Of a DNA stretch of 64,000 nt, positions 1-7,017 are shown in pieces. Under the pieces are notes generated by a model. It had not been told where the DNA came from, made no database searches, and was given only the letters and a program-made list of their open reading frames with translations. A program made the position numbers and the translations under genes. The DNA is from a virus, in the IMG/VR virus record IMGVR_UViG_3300021961_000078, positions 1 through 64,000 of that record, one strand, 5' to 3'. The stretch's first letter is position 1; every line of letters starts with the position of its first letter.

Positions 1-75
1 GACAAAGTACTTGCCAGTTTCGGTGTCTTTCATGATACGCTTGCCAGTGGTGGAGTAGGTAGGGAGGTGAGTCAT
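1..75 (-). CDS. Partial CDS, N-terminal 25 codons, function unknown
   Basis: An open frame starts with ATG at 75 and runs off the left edge. The visible peptide begins MTHLPTYSTTGKRIM and is polar. The start is supported by a CA-rich leader without a Shine-Dalgarno, as seen before neighbouring small genes, and by a TATAAT box 23 bases upstream. Too little is present to assign a function. Confidence 0.55.
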   Translation of the reverse strand, partial: MTHLPTYSTTGKRIMKDTETGKYFV

Positions 76-97
76 GTGCTTTGTTTGGTATGCAACC

Positions 98-103
98 ATT
101 ATA
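98..103 (-). promoter_or_regulatory. Putative -10 box (TATAAT) upstream of the left-edge gene
   Basis: A perfect TATAAT on the minus strand lies 23 bases before the ATG at 75. No good -35 is visible at 17 bases, so it may be an early or middle phage promoter that needs an extra factor. The same TATAA-plus-CA-rich-leader layout is seen at 1376 and 1956. Confidence 0.4.
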
Positions 104-128
104 AGCACGGGATCGGGCGATTCCAGGG

Positions 129-163
129 GATCAGTGTGCGGAGATTCGATTGGCACACTGATC
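129..163. repeat. 11-bp inverted repeat, intergenic stem-loop
   Basis: GATCAGTGTGC and GCACACTGATC form a perfect 11-bp stem with a 13-base loop. It sits between the stop of the 57-residue gene (193) and the TATAAT box at 98. There is no T-run after it on either strand, so it is not a classical terminator. It could be an RNA processing hairpin or a protein-binding site. Confidence 0.6.
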
Positions 164-192
164 TAGGTTTGCTGCTGGTGGCAGGTATCGGG

Positions 193-366
193 TCAGTCCC
201 ACGGGTCTCGCACCTGAGATCCCTTGCTACGACTTGCCTCAAAACGCTCTTTTTTGATAATTTCAGCGAGCACCGCCTGATCGTCACGCCCGCACCTGAA
301 ACCGTAGAAAAAACCAAACTTATAACCTAAGGCGAAACCGATGATAGCAAAACCTGCACTAATCAT
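193..366 (-). CDS. Small membrane protein, 57 aa, unknown function
   Basis: A 57-residue frame from ATG at 366 to TGA at 193. The N-terminal half (residues 2-22) is a hydrophobic Gly/Phe-rich segment typical of one membrane span, followed by a charged tail rich in K, E and R. Its ATG lies one base after the stop of the 56-residue gene, so the two are probably co-translated. No family is recognised. Confidence 0.6.
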   Translation of the reverse strand: MISAGFAIIGFALGYKFGFFYGFRCGRDDQAVLAEIIKKERFEASRSKGSQVRDPWD

Positions 367-367
367 G

Positions 368-538
368 TCAAACGTCGCAGATAACTTCTGCAGTAATGTT
401 GGTGAGTTGACGCTTCAATTCGCAACGCATCTTTGCGATCTTAGAATACAGATAATCTCTGTAATCGAAGTCAGAAGTGAGTTGCTCAAGATTGTCTAAT
501 TGTTGCAATGCGAGGATAAGTTTGGTTTGTTTTGTCAT
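368..538 (-). CDS. Small charged protein, 56 aa, unknown function
   Basis: ATG at 538 shares one base with the TGA of the upstream 65-residue gene (TGATG overlap). The protein is mostly helical, with K/R/E residues spread through it and Leu spacing that suggests a short coiled coil. No family is recognised. The overlapping start and stop on both sides support a real member of a small operon (735 to 193). Confidence 0.6.
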   Translation of the reverse strand: MTKQTKLILALQQLDNLEQLTSDFDYRDYLYSKIAKMRCELKRQLTNITAEVICDV

Positions 539-735
539 CACACCTCAAGGGTAAAGTTGGGAAGGAAGATGAACTCATAACCGCCATCTTCAGGATCTTG
601 ACCATCAACAATCCACTCATCATGAATTGCCTTTGCATTGCCGATATTATCAGATTCAGCAGCAGATTGCAATGCTTGCCACAGAGAATCGCTCATGTTG
701 TCGATAGCGTAGTCTTGCTCTAAACGGATGTCCAT
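538..735 (-). CDS. Hypothetical acidic protein, 65 aa
   Basis: The protein starts MDIRLEQDYAIDNMSDSLW and is acidic throughout. It is preceded by a CA-repeat leader with no Shine-Dalgarno. It is the first gene of a three-gene overlapping set that ends at 193. No domain is recognised. Confidence 0.6.
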   Translation of the reverse strand: MDIRLEQDYAIDNMSDSLWQALQSAAESDNIGNAKAIHDEWIVDGQDPEDGGYEFIFLPNFTLEV

Positions 736-773
736 GGTTGTGTGATGTGTGTGTTTGTTTGTGTTAGTTTAGA

Positions 774-1052
774 TCAGAGATCGCCACCGTGGCGTTGATA
801 CTCAATCACCTCATTGTAGAGGTCACGTTGATACTGAGATGCTGATTTCACAGGCATGAGATCACTCAAAGTCTCCTCATCATACAGATCTAGGATCTCA
901 TCAACAATCTCATCTTCAGAGATATTGTGATAAGAATCCATCAGCATGTCAAAGCACATTTGCATCAGACTATCAAGATCTGCACGATCGATAATCATAT
1001 TAGCATAGTTTTCTTTGAAGGTGATCAGTTGCTCTTCAGAAAGGATGCCCAT
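774..1052 (-). CDS. Hypothetical acidic protein, 92 aa
   Basis: The protein is strongly acidic and predicted largely helical, with Asp/Glu clusters around residues 45-62. It starts at ATG 1052 after a CA-rich leader. It stands alone, with about 40 bases to each neighbour. No family is recognised. The compact early-type spacing matches the genes around it. Confidence 0.6.
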   Translation of the reverse strand: MGILSEEQLITFKENYANMIIDRADLDSLMQMCFDMLMDSYHNISEDEIVDEILDLYDEETLSDLMPVKSASQYQRDLYNEVIEYQRHGGDL

Positions 1053-1094
1053 GATTGTTGTGAAGAATGTGGTTGGATGTGTGTGGTCAGAGTA

Positions 1095-1346
1095 TCAGCA
1101 GCAGCAAGCAAGTGCGCTGTTGAAGAGTTGAGGAATGTCGTGCATGTCAGTCACCTCGTAGTTGTAAGCATTGATGCGAGAGTCTACCTCACGCTGGAAA
1201 TCTTTCTTGGTGATGTAACGCTTAGACTGACCAGATCCCATGAAAGTAACAATCTTAAGCATGAGTCGATCGCTAACAGTATTGTCAGCATACTTGACGG
1301 GATAGAAGTCAACAACCATGTTGCCGCCTTGTGCTGTGAGTTGCAT
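1095..1346 (-). CDS. Hypothetical protein, 83 aa
   Basis: I take the internal ATG at 1346 (MQLTAQGGNMVVDFYPVKY) rather than the first possible start at 1376, because 1376 falls inside the TATAAT box. The protein is alpha/beta with a central basic stretch (SKRYITKKDFQREVDSRI) and ends in three Cys. It is probably an early gene, with the hairpin and promoter just upstream. No family is recognised. Confidence 0.55.
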   Translation of the reverse strand: MQLTAQGGNMVVDFYPVKYADNTVSDRLMLKIVTFMGSGQSKRYITKKDFQREVDSRINAYNYEVTDMHDIPQLFNSALACCC

Positions 1347-1375
1347 GTGATCGAGGGGTGTGTGTCGATGAATCA

Positions 1376-1410
1376 ATTATAAGGGCATGGAGAGGCGTCT
1401 GGGTGCCTCT
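1376..1410 (-). promoter_or_regulatory. Hairpin followed by TATAAT box
   Basis: AGAGGC/GCCTCT at 1391-1410 forms a 6-bp stem with an 8-base loop. TATAAT on the minus strand follows at 1376-1381. It lies between the stop of the 96-residue gene (1421) and the start at 1346. This repeats the hairpin-then-promoter order seen at 98-163. Confidence 0.4.
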
Positions 1411-1420
1411 GGTGGACAGT

Positions 1421-1711
1421 TTAACCGACTGTCACAAGGGCGGGTGCAGGTTGCACAGAATAAACAATCCCACGATCGTAGGTGCAACCGACAGACACAT
1501 TGGGAGGCAACATGCTGCAGTCATCAACAACTTCCCAGCAATCTTCAGTTTCTTCAATGACAGCGAAACCAAACACACCTGCGGTTGGCATCATAAACTT
1601 ACCATGGGATTCTGCTGCTCGCTTGGATGCAAATCCCTTGGCATTGATATTCCACCACTTGCTAGGGTTGTTGCTGTCGTGACCAAAGTAGACGCAGATG
1701 AAGTCAGTCAT
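1421..1711 (-). CDS. Hypothetical protein, 96 aa
   Basis: The sequence begins MTDFICVYFGHDSNNPSKWW and contains an AAESHGKFM segment and an acidic EETEDCWEVVDDC stretch near residues 53-65. It is probably a single alpha/beta domain. It is bounded by a short CA-rich leader upstream and a hairpin downstream. No family is recognised. Confidence 0.6.
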   Translation of the reverse strand: MTDFICVYFGHDSNNPSKWWNINAKGFASKRAAESHGKFMMPTAGVFGFAVIEETEDCWEVVDDCSMLPPNVSVGCTYDRGIVYSVQPAPALVTVG

Positions 1712-1750
1712 TGTAGGAAAAGAGGAGAGTTTGATGTGTGTTTTGCAGGA

Positions 1751-1936
1751 TCAGAAAGGATTAGACCAGCGATCGTATTGTGATTCGGTGATGTAACCTT
1801 CCTTGCAAAGTGCATCAGTGAAGTTATTCCAGGACTCACGCTTAGCAACAGCATCTGCTGCCCATTTCGTGCCCTTGGTTTCTACTTTCCAGTTGTAGCG
1901 AAACTGTTGGAGTGCTTGTGCCTTGGTGATCGCCAT
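1751..1936 (-). CDS. Hypothetical protein, 61 aa
   Basis: The ATG at 1936 (MAITKAQALQQFRYNWKVE) is chosen because a leader almost identical to the one before 5767 ends exactly here. An upstream start at 1969 would put that leader inside the gene. The protein is basic and aromatic-rich, with the tail YITESQYDRWSNPF. No family is recognised. Confidence 0.6.
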   Translation of the reverse strand: MAITKAQALQQFRYNWKVETKGTKWAADAVAKRESWNNFTDALCKEGYITESQYDRWSNPF

Positions 1937-1975
1937 GGGGTGCGTTGCTTTGACCCTTATAGAATACACGAGTTC
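1937..1975 (-). promoter_or_regulatory. Conserved early promoter and leader, copy 1
   Basis: On the minus strand a CGTGTATTC-TATAAG block is followed by GGGTCAAAGCAACGCA and then the start codon. A near-identical block sits before the gene at 5767. The shared part includes the likely -10 and the entire untranslated leader, suggesting common early control. There is no clear -35. Confidence 0.5.
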
Positions 1976-1984
1976 GGTGCCCTG

Positions 1985-2548
1985 TCACCAGGGATTGTGC
2001 AGTCCTACGACTGGCACAAGGGGGTACATGCATCCTAGACTCATCCTAAGACCCTGATCGGGTGCGTCGCCACGGTGCCACAGTCTAGAATTAAATATAA
2101 CAATTCTCCCTTCCTTAAATGATACTCTCTGCGTCTCTTCTCCCTCAGGTGTAACAAATACAGTATCACCTGAGTTACCACATGCATGGTAGATCACAGA
2201 TAGATTATCATCAGTCTCTGAATCATCTTGATGATTACATCCACCGAGTCCTGGGACTTGAGCATTGAGAAGCATCCTACGGCAGTGCTCTATATTATAT
2301 TCTTTTAGCAGATCATTGATCATGCATAGATTAAAATAGTCAACAAACCAAAACTTCTCCATTGGCACAACCCATCGATCCATATCTATCAGCATGTTGC
2401 CAAAGAATCTGGTGTTAGTGTAATCAAACTCAGATGAGTTTGTATATGTGACAGGAAAGGTTGAGATGTAGTTTGCTATCTTCTCAACCATCCAATCTGG
2501 GAAGTAATTATCAACTACCGTTACGTCGTTGTGCTTCTCTTGCGTCAT
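1985..2548 (-). CDS. 2-oxoglutarate/Fe(II)-dependent oxygenase, 187 aa
   Basis: The double-stranded beta-helix iron site is visible: H106-x-D108, distal H158 and R168, the last being the residue that would bind the 2-oxoglutarate carboxylate. Enzymes of this family hydroxylate proteins, nucleic acids or small molecules using O2 and 2-oxoglutarate, and related genes are common in T4-like cyanophages. The substrate cannot be told. The gene overlaps the next small gene upstream (2511-2699). It is one of about ten oxygenase or cupin genes in this window. Confidence 0.8.
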   Translation of the reverse strand: MTQEKHNDVTVVDNYFPDWMVEKIANYISTFPVTYTNSSEFDYTNTRFFGNMLIDMDRWVVPMEKFWFVDYFNLCMINDLLKEYNIEHCRRMLLNAQVPGLGGCNHQDDSETDDNLSVIYHACGNSGDTVFVTPEGEETQRVSFKEGRIVIFNSRLWHRGDAPDQGLRMSLGCMYPLVPVVGLHNPW

Positions 2549-2699
2549 TTAATATCTTTGCAATTTCCTCTGATGCATTCAATCTTGCCATGAAGTTGTC
2601 TGCTAACTCATCACCATCCATTGTCTTGGTGTTAATCTCTTCCACCTTTTGTTGCAGACGTTTGAAAGCATCTGCTGCTGCATCTGCCTCTTTAGTCAT
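2511..2699 (-). CDS. Hypothetical coiled-coil protein, 62 aa
   Basis: ATG at 2699 (MTKEADAAADAFKRLQQKV) overlaps the end of the 65-residue gene upstream. The protein is Ala/Glu/Lys-rich with heptad-like spacing through most of its length. Its 3' end overlaps the oxygenase gene by 38 bases, indicating translational coupling. No family is recognised. Confidence 0.6.
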   Translation of the reverse strand: MTKEADAAADAFKRLQQKVEEINTKTMDGDELADNFMARLNASEEIAKILNDAREAQRRNGS

Positions 2700-2889
2700 C
2701 ACCAAACCCCTCAACTCTTTCTCGCAATCCTTGAATAATCAACTCAGTAATTTGCTCTTCTGTCATATCATTAAAGATAGCATATCGTGGGTCATTTGGA
2801 TCCCATTCAATCACAAATGTTCCATCATCATTCTCTGAAACTTTCAGAGAATCTTCACTAGAAACCTTTTCCACCTTTACGTCTTGCAT
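2692..2889 (-). CDS. Conserved cyanophage hypothetical, 65 aa
   Basis: The core reads DDGTFVIEWDPNDPRYAIF followed by a helix with a TEEQITELI motif. From memory, small proteins with this EWDP-D-DPRY pattern recur in cyanomyoviruses, but no function is known. It overlaps both neighbours, as expected in a tightly coupled operon. Confidence 0.65.
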   Translation of the reverse strand: MQDVKVEKVSSEDSLKVSENDDGTFVIEWDPNDPRYAIFNDMTEEQITELIIQGLRERVEGFGDD

Positions 2890-3046
2890 CGATTACCTCC
2901 ACATGAGAAATGTATTCTTTGAAGTTCCACCAAGCATCATAAACTTCTTCGTAACTATGTAACACCTTAACTGAGTTATCTATGCACCATACTTTATACC
3001 AATGGCGATCATATGGTGCATCTGATGTGCGTGTGAAGTATTTCAT
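2858..3046 (-). CDS. Hypothetical protein, 62 aa
   Basis: A Trp/Tyr-rich small protein (HWYKVWCIDNSVKVLHSYEEV) with a basic C-terminus (DARRKGGKGF). It overlaps the upstream gene by 4 bases and the downstream gene by 32. No family is recognised. Confidence 0.6.
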   Translation of the reverse strand: MKYFTRTSDAPYDRHWYKVWCIDNSVKVLHSYEEVYDAWWNFKEYISHVEVIDARRKGGKGF

Positions 3047-3267
3047 TCAAATACTGGTATAACGTTTGGATCCCACTCTTGTCTTACTGCTTTCATGACA
3101 TGTTTGGGCACACCATAGTATCCCATATGCATCCACACACAGTCAACATATTCTAGATCTTCACGATCTACGAGTGGATTGAAAGCATCACAATACTGGA
3201 CAATATCATAGGGAACCTGCACCCGTTTCCATGTGAGATGTTCCTCAATATAGTAGGGAATAGTCAT
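3043..3267 (-). CDS. Hypothetical protein, 74 aa
   Basis: I start at ATG 3267 (MTIPYYIEEHLTWKRVQVP), which overlaps the stop of the upstream 67-residue gene. An earlier possible start would overlap that gene more deeply. The protein is aromatic-rich and mixed alpha/beta. No family is recognised. Confidence 0.6.
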   Translation of the reverse strand: MTIPYYIEEHLTWKRVQVPYDIVQYCDAFNPLVDREDLEYVDCVWMHMGYYGVPKHVMKAVRQEWDPNVIPVFE

Positions 3268-3467
3268 TTTATTTCGTAGAAACTCCAATCATTATCGTAT
3301 GGCACATCCACCCAAAACCAGAAGTCAGGATTATCTGGTGATGAAAAGAACCAGCGATCTTCTCTCTTATGCTCAACAGTTACAATAGGTTTGCTGTTGA
3401 GATAATTAGCATAGATTTCCTGTGCCTTCTCAGTCTTGGGTGTTACTTGTGCTTTGCCTCTCAACAT
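3264..3467 (-). CDS. Hypothetical protein, 67 aa
   Basis: A basic N-terminal helix (TEKAQEIYANYLNSK) is followed by a beta-rich aromatic half (DRWFFSSPDNPDFWFWVDV). It overlaps the ParB-like gene by 7 bases upstream and the next gene by 4 downstream, so it belongs to the same operon. No family is recognised. Confidence 0.6.
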   Translation of the reverse strand: MLRGKAQVTPKTEKAQEIYANYLNSKPIVTVEHKREDRWFFSSPDNPDFWFWVDVPYDNDWSFYEIK

Positions 3468-4345
3468 AATGCTAGAAACTTACGATAACAACCACGATTC
3501 TTAAGTCTATCGTGGTGCATGTCAGCAACTGTGACATTCAACTCAATCTTACCATCTTCATTGGAGATAATACGATCAAGACCAATACACAGCAGTTGAT
3601 AGAATAACGTGAGGCGACCTTCATTACTCATGTCAATCGCATTGGTATTCCAGTAGTTAATTATATCAGATGTGAGGCGACAAGTGGAGTCAACGTTGAC
3701 AATCTCTTCCTCAAGCAACTCAAGCAAAGTTGCTGCTGGTTGTTGTAACTTAGCAGAGCAAGCAAGTGTTGCCCAAGCACCCAACACTTTAGACTGAGAT
3801 GAAAACTTCTCAGTATTTGTGAGGAAGGTATCAATCAGGTCTACACCCTCACGAATATCATCAGACCACAATTCCCACTGTCGAATAGCATTATTGATGG
3901 TGAGTTTGTCACCACGACGGCGACGCAATAGATCACCAAGAATAGCAACTTCACTGGCAAGTGCAGTCTTATCCTTACGTTGGATCTCATCACATGCTCG
4001 CCTGGGTTTAGCAATCACGCAGTTGGAGAAGCAATCAAGGGCAATACCTGTCGCGACAATCACATCAAATGTGGTCTCATGATCATGCCATTTAGCAATA
4101 GCATTGAGGCGATGTTGTCCCTCAGTTAGATTACCTTTTTTGTTGAATGTGATGGGTTGACCATCATATAACCATCCATTCTGTTTGATGCCTTGATACA
4201 GATCATTGACCTGTTTCTTGCATAGTTTTCTATTGTCATTGTTGTGGAAATCGAGAATATACTGGGCATGATCTCTATTCAGTTGATAGATGCCTACAGT
4301 TTTCTCTTCAGTGATCTCAAAGGGTAGAGTTGTGGTGATTGTCAT
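3461..4345 (-). CDS. ParB/sulfiredoxin-fold N-terminal domain protein, 294 aa
   Basis: Residues 60-90 contain PITFNKKGNLTEGQHRLNAI, the G-Q-H-R box typical of ParB/Srx-fold proteins found in phages and plasmids. Such domains occur in DNA-binding or nuclease-like proteins. Downstream helices carry a run of four Arg and a long helical C-terminal half without a familiar domain. It overlaps the methyltransferase by 4 bases, so the two are translationally coupled. A role in DNA modification or in processing of modified DNA is an inference from position. Confidence 0.6.
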   Translation of the reverse strand: MTITTTLPFEITEEKTVGIYQLNRDHAQYILDFHNNDNRKLCKKQVNDLYQGIKQNGWLYDGQPITFNKKGNLTEGQHRLNAIAKWHDHETTFDVIVATGIALDCFSNCVIAKPRRACDEIQRKDKTALASEVAILGDLLRRRRGDKLTINNAIRQWELWSDDIREGVDLIDTFLTNTEKFSSQSKVLGAWATLACSAKLQQPAATLLELLEEEIVNVDSTCRLTSDIINYWNTNAIDMSNEGRLTLFYQLLCIGLDRIISNEDGKIELNVTVADMHHDRLKNRGCYRKFLALC

Positions 4346-5181
4346 GATAAACGAGTGAGAAGGTTGTCAGTGAAAGGTTTTACTCGATCCACACACATTT
4401 GGTGATAGGTAGGATCAATCTCAAACCCGATAAAATTACGATGCTCTTCTAGGCAGACCTGGGCGGTGGTGCCAGCACCCATGAAAGGATCAAGCACGAG
4501 GTCATTCTTATCACTCCAGGTGATAATATGCCCCCTTGCTAACTCTTCTGGCATCGTTGCAGGGTGCTTGTATGATGCTTTAGAGGATTGTCCAAACCCT
4601 CCGCTATTCTTAATCTTCCAAATGTTGGTCCTTACGCCATACTCTCGGATTTCTTTGGACTTTCGTCCTGGGTCGTGCATTGACCCATCCTTACGCCTGG
4701 TTTTGGCGTTTCCGAAGGAAGTATAACCTGCCCATGCATTTTTCTTGTCTTGAATGAGATTAACTGTCTTGGGTTTGCCCTTGGACAGGATAAAACAATA
4801 CTCAAAGATCTGAGTATATCTCACACTCTGAGGACCAGATGCAAATGCTGTGCCTGTCTTTTCATAGATCATAGTATCATGTAACCTGAGACCATGAGCA
4901 TCCATAAAGTGAAGGCACTGACGAAAACTACTACCAGTTTCACTACCCTTTACCGTTGAATCATTGACATTCCACATAATAACACCGCCAGGTTTGAGCA
5001 CCCGAGTGATACCAGCAGCAACATCTTTGAAGACATTGAAGTCCCACTTGCTGCTGTCATTGTATGTGCGAAGGTCATCGTATGGTGGAGAAGTAACAAC
5101 CAGATCCACAGACTCTTCATCCATGAGTTGCATCCCTTCGATGCAATTCATGAGGTGAGTATCATTCAGCGAGAGTTTCAT
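4342..5181 (-). CDS. DNA methyltransferase (TSPPY type), 279 aa
   Basis: The catalytic motif TSPPY and the AdoMet-binding motif DPFMGAGTT are both present, in the beta-class order (catalytic motif first). Such enzymes methylate exocyclic amino groups (N4-cytosine or N6-adenine). The SPPY form is most common in N4-cytosine enzymes. The start is placed at ATG 5181 (MKLSLNDTHLMNCIEG), where the family's N-terminal strand begins. It overlaps the upstream gene by 20 bases and the downstream gene by 4. It could protect phage DNA from host restriction or pair with its upstream neighbour. Confidence 0.85.
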   Translation of the reverse strand: MKLSLNDTHLMNCIEGMQLMDEESVDLVVTSPPYDDLRTYNDSSKWDFNVFKDVAAGITRVLKPGGVIMWNVNDSTVKGSETGSSFRQCLHFMDAHGLRLHDTMIYEKTGTAFASGPQSVRYTQIFEYCFILSKGKPKTVNLIQDKKNAWAGYTSFGNAKTRRKDGSMHDPGRKSKEIREYGVRTNIWKIKNSGGFGQSSKASYKHPATMPEELARGHIITWSDKNDLVLDPFMGAGTTAQVCLEEHRNFIGFEIDPTYHQMCVDRVKPFTDNLLTRLS

Positions 5182-5767
5182 AGACGGTGTGGACAAACTT
5201 CTGGGTCTTACGCACTTTACCATAGATCACAGTGATGCAGTGCAGATCATCATTGTGGACACGAAGAGTAGAGAATCCGTTGTTATTGTTGCCAGTCTCA
5301 CTCACTTTGTCATCCCAACCAGTCTTAGGATTAGTGGCGAGGGAGAGATCAACAATAGCAGCAAATACAGAGGGGAAGATGTTACCCACCTGAGATGCTT
5401 TGACAACGAAGACTTTATCAACCTTAGTCTTGCTGTGGTTGTTACCAGTAGCAAAGGAAGATGTGCTCTTGGTCAGAGTCAGTTTATTCTCCAACTTCTC
5501 GTTGAGAAGAATAGCATCATAACCTGTAGTCTCCTCAGTGATGTAGTCAACACCACAATTCTCAGCAACATCCTGCAATGCAGGGTTGAAGACATTAGCG
5601 AGGAGTTTGGTCTTATCAACAGTAGTTTCACCGAAATACTCATCGAGATCGGTGAAACGACCGCCAGACATGATGCTAAGACCCTTCTGGAGGCGCTGGG
5701 TGGTCAGTGCGAGGGCACTGGGGACCATACGGTAGAGGGCGTCAGCGAGGTTGGCGTTGGTGGTCAT
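5162..5767 (-). CDS. Possible PD-(D/E)XK endonuclease-like protein, 201 aa
   Basis: Residues 83-97 read YDAILLNEKLENKLT. D84, E93 and K95 fit the D...(E)xK metal site of restriction-type nucleases, and basic and polar residues around SSFATGNNHSKTK follow, as in several type II enzymes. It sits directly upstream of, and overlaps, a DNA methyltransferase. It is preceded by a conserved early promoter/leader. The nuclease reading is an inference from a weak motif plus context. It could equally be a DNA-binding protein of unknown function. Confidence 0.45.
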   Translation of the reverse strand: MTTNANLADALYRMVPSALALTTQRLQKGLSIMSGGRFTDLDEYFGETTVDKTKLLANVFNPALQDVAENCGVDYITEETTGYDAILLNEKLENKLTLTKSTSSFATGNNHSKTKVDKVFVVKASQVGNIFPSVFAAIVDLSLATNPKTGWDDKVSETGNNNNGFSTLRVHNDDLHCITVIYGKVRKTQKFVHTVYETLAE

Positions 5768-5806
5768 TGGATTGCGTTGCTTTGACCCTTTTAATATACA
5801 CGCAAA
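5768..5806 (-). promoter_or_regulatory. Conserved early promoter and leader, copy 2
   Basis: The block CGTGTATATTAAAA followed by GGGTCAAAGCAACGCA ends a few bases before ATG 5767. It matches copy 1 at 1937-1975 almost base for base, while the genes downstream are unrelated. This points to shared early regulation or a duplicated promoter cassette. Confidence 0.5.
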
Positions 5807-5835
5807 CGAGGGGTGCCGTCAAGATGGTGGACAGT

Positions 5836-6183
5836 TTATGCAACTGGCACAGGGATGCGGGTCACCGCATGGGGGAGCATCTCATTGCCAGGGTGATCAT
5901 TCACTTTACCCTTATATAGCACAACATCGTGCATATGACTATCATCAACCTCCAGATCATCCCAGTATTCACTAAACACTAAGAGATTACATTGCTCATA
6001 CTTACGAGCAGATCCTACTGGCAATTCCTTCTCTTTGAAGCAAATGCAAATATAGTCATCACATATGAAACTGATGAATCCTTCAGTTTCTTTATAGCGA
6101 GCACGCTGACCAATCTCTAGAGTTTGCAAGATCTTCTTGACCTCCAAGGGGATGCTCTCAGAGATTAGCAGCGGGATGGTCAT
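5836..6183 (-). CDS. Conserved cyanophage hypothetical, 115 aa
   Basis: The middle of the protein (EGFISFICDDYICICFKEKE, then YWDDLEV) resembles small proteins I recall from several cyanomyoviruses, always unassigned. It is a beta-rich single domain. Its start overlaps the stop of the upstream oxygenase by 4 bases, so it may be translated together with the oxygenase run. Confidence 0.65.
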   Translation of the reverse strand: MTIPLLISESIPLEVKKILQTLEIGQRARYKETEGFISFICDDYICICFKEKELPVGSARKYEQCNLLVFSEYWDDLEVDDSHMHDVVLYKGKVNDHPGNEMLPHAVTRIPVPVA

Positions 6184-6806
6184 ATTGTCAACCTCGATTC
6201 CATTGATCCGACTGTGCCTTTAACAAAGTAGTTGAAAGCAACACTGTATCTATGAATCTTTGATGCACTTGCTGTTACATAATGTGGTATGTGTGAGGGA
6301 AAGATAAGGATCATTCCTTTCTCTGGTGTGATAGGAAACTCCCTCATGTTGTAGATATTTGGATCAACAATATCTAAGTTGACTGTGCTTGTTGCATATG
6401 TGGGAAACATTGATGGGATGCTGAATATAATGTCACCACTATCTTCTGGAACAGAGAGATATACCACCCCACTAAACATGCTGTTGACATGCACATGTGA
6501 GGCGGCACGATCTCCCTCTAGGTGTAGATTAACCCAGGATGATTGATGATCAAGATAAACCGATTCTCTACTCGCTCCTAGTATTCCAAACACATAGTCG
6601 CTGAGGTGTGCCTCAACAACTCTCTTCAAGTTGGGCACAGTTTCTAACCATCTTGTATTTGTGCTGATACTACCATTGTTGCCATAGGTAGGATCATCAC
6701 CACATGGATTTACAAACTGTGTGTTTTCTGCATTGATAATACAACCGTCATCTATATCACAATAATCAATGTATAACGGAGTAGAGAATAACGGGAGTAT
6801 TTCCAT
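6180..6806 (-). CDS. 2OG-Fe(II) oxygenase, TIGR02466-like, 208 aa
   Basis: The start MEILPLFSTPLYIDY is the usual opening of this family. The iron ligands are H104-x-H106 and H175, with R186 as the 2-oxoglutarate anchor. FPSHIPHYV around the distal His matches the family pattern. Substrates of the family are mostly unknown, and bacterial members occur beside tryptophan halogenases. ATG 6806 overlaps the region just after the upstream small gene stop (6808). It closes the oxygenase run 10252 to 6180. Confidence 0.8.
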   Translation of the reverse strand: MEILPLFSTPLYIDYCDIDDGCIINAENTQFVNPCGDDPTYGNNGSISTNTRWLETVPNLKRVVEAHLSDYVFGILGASRESVYLDHQSSWVNLHLEGDRAASHVHVNSMFSGVVYLSVPEDSGDIIFSIPSMFPTYATSTVNLDIVDPNIYNMREFPITPEKGMILIFPSHIPHYVTASASKIHRYSVAFNYFVKGTVGSMESRLTI

Positions 6807-6807
6807 A

Positions 6808-6966
6808 TTAACGTAGATGCAATTTGTCTGCAATTTCACCAAGCAACTGTCGCTGATCTTCAGGCATTTCGCCATAACGATTGTAGCAGTCTTTTTGATA
6901 TACAAAAAGTGCTCTTCTCAGTAGGTTTTTTTCCTCTCGGTCGAGGATTGCGCTTGTCAGTAACAT
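6808..6966 (-). CDS. Small helical protein, 52 aa
   Basis: ATG at 6966 is preceded by a good AGGAG Shine-Dalgarno, unusual in this window, and ends at TAA 6808 just before the oxygenase ATG. The peptide (MLLTSAILDREEKNLLRRAL, then GEMPEDQRQLLGEI) is charged and helical. An ATTAAATAG late-promoter-like box lies about 30 bases upstream. No family is recognised. Confidence 0.65.
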   Translation of the reverse strand: MLLTSAILDREEKNLLRRALFVYQKDCYNRYGEMPEDQRQLLGEIADKLHLR

Positions 6967-7017
6967 AGTCCCCAATCTCCTACGGAGTTGTCATTACTAT
7001 TTAATGATAACGGAGTT

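Noticed and set aside
99-317. 72-codon minus-strand frame
   Set aside because: A shorter frame at 193-366, in a different phase, has a membrane segment and tight coupling to its upstream neighbour, and so fits better.
927-1382. 151-codon plus-strand open frame
   Set aside because: It spans two minus-strand genes and their intergenic gap. The minus-strand frames have better starts and fit the operon direction.
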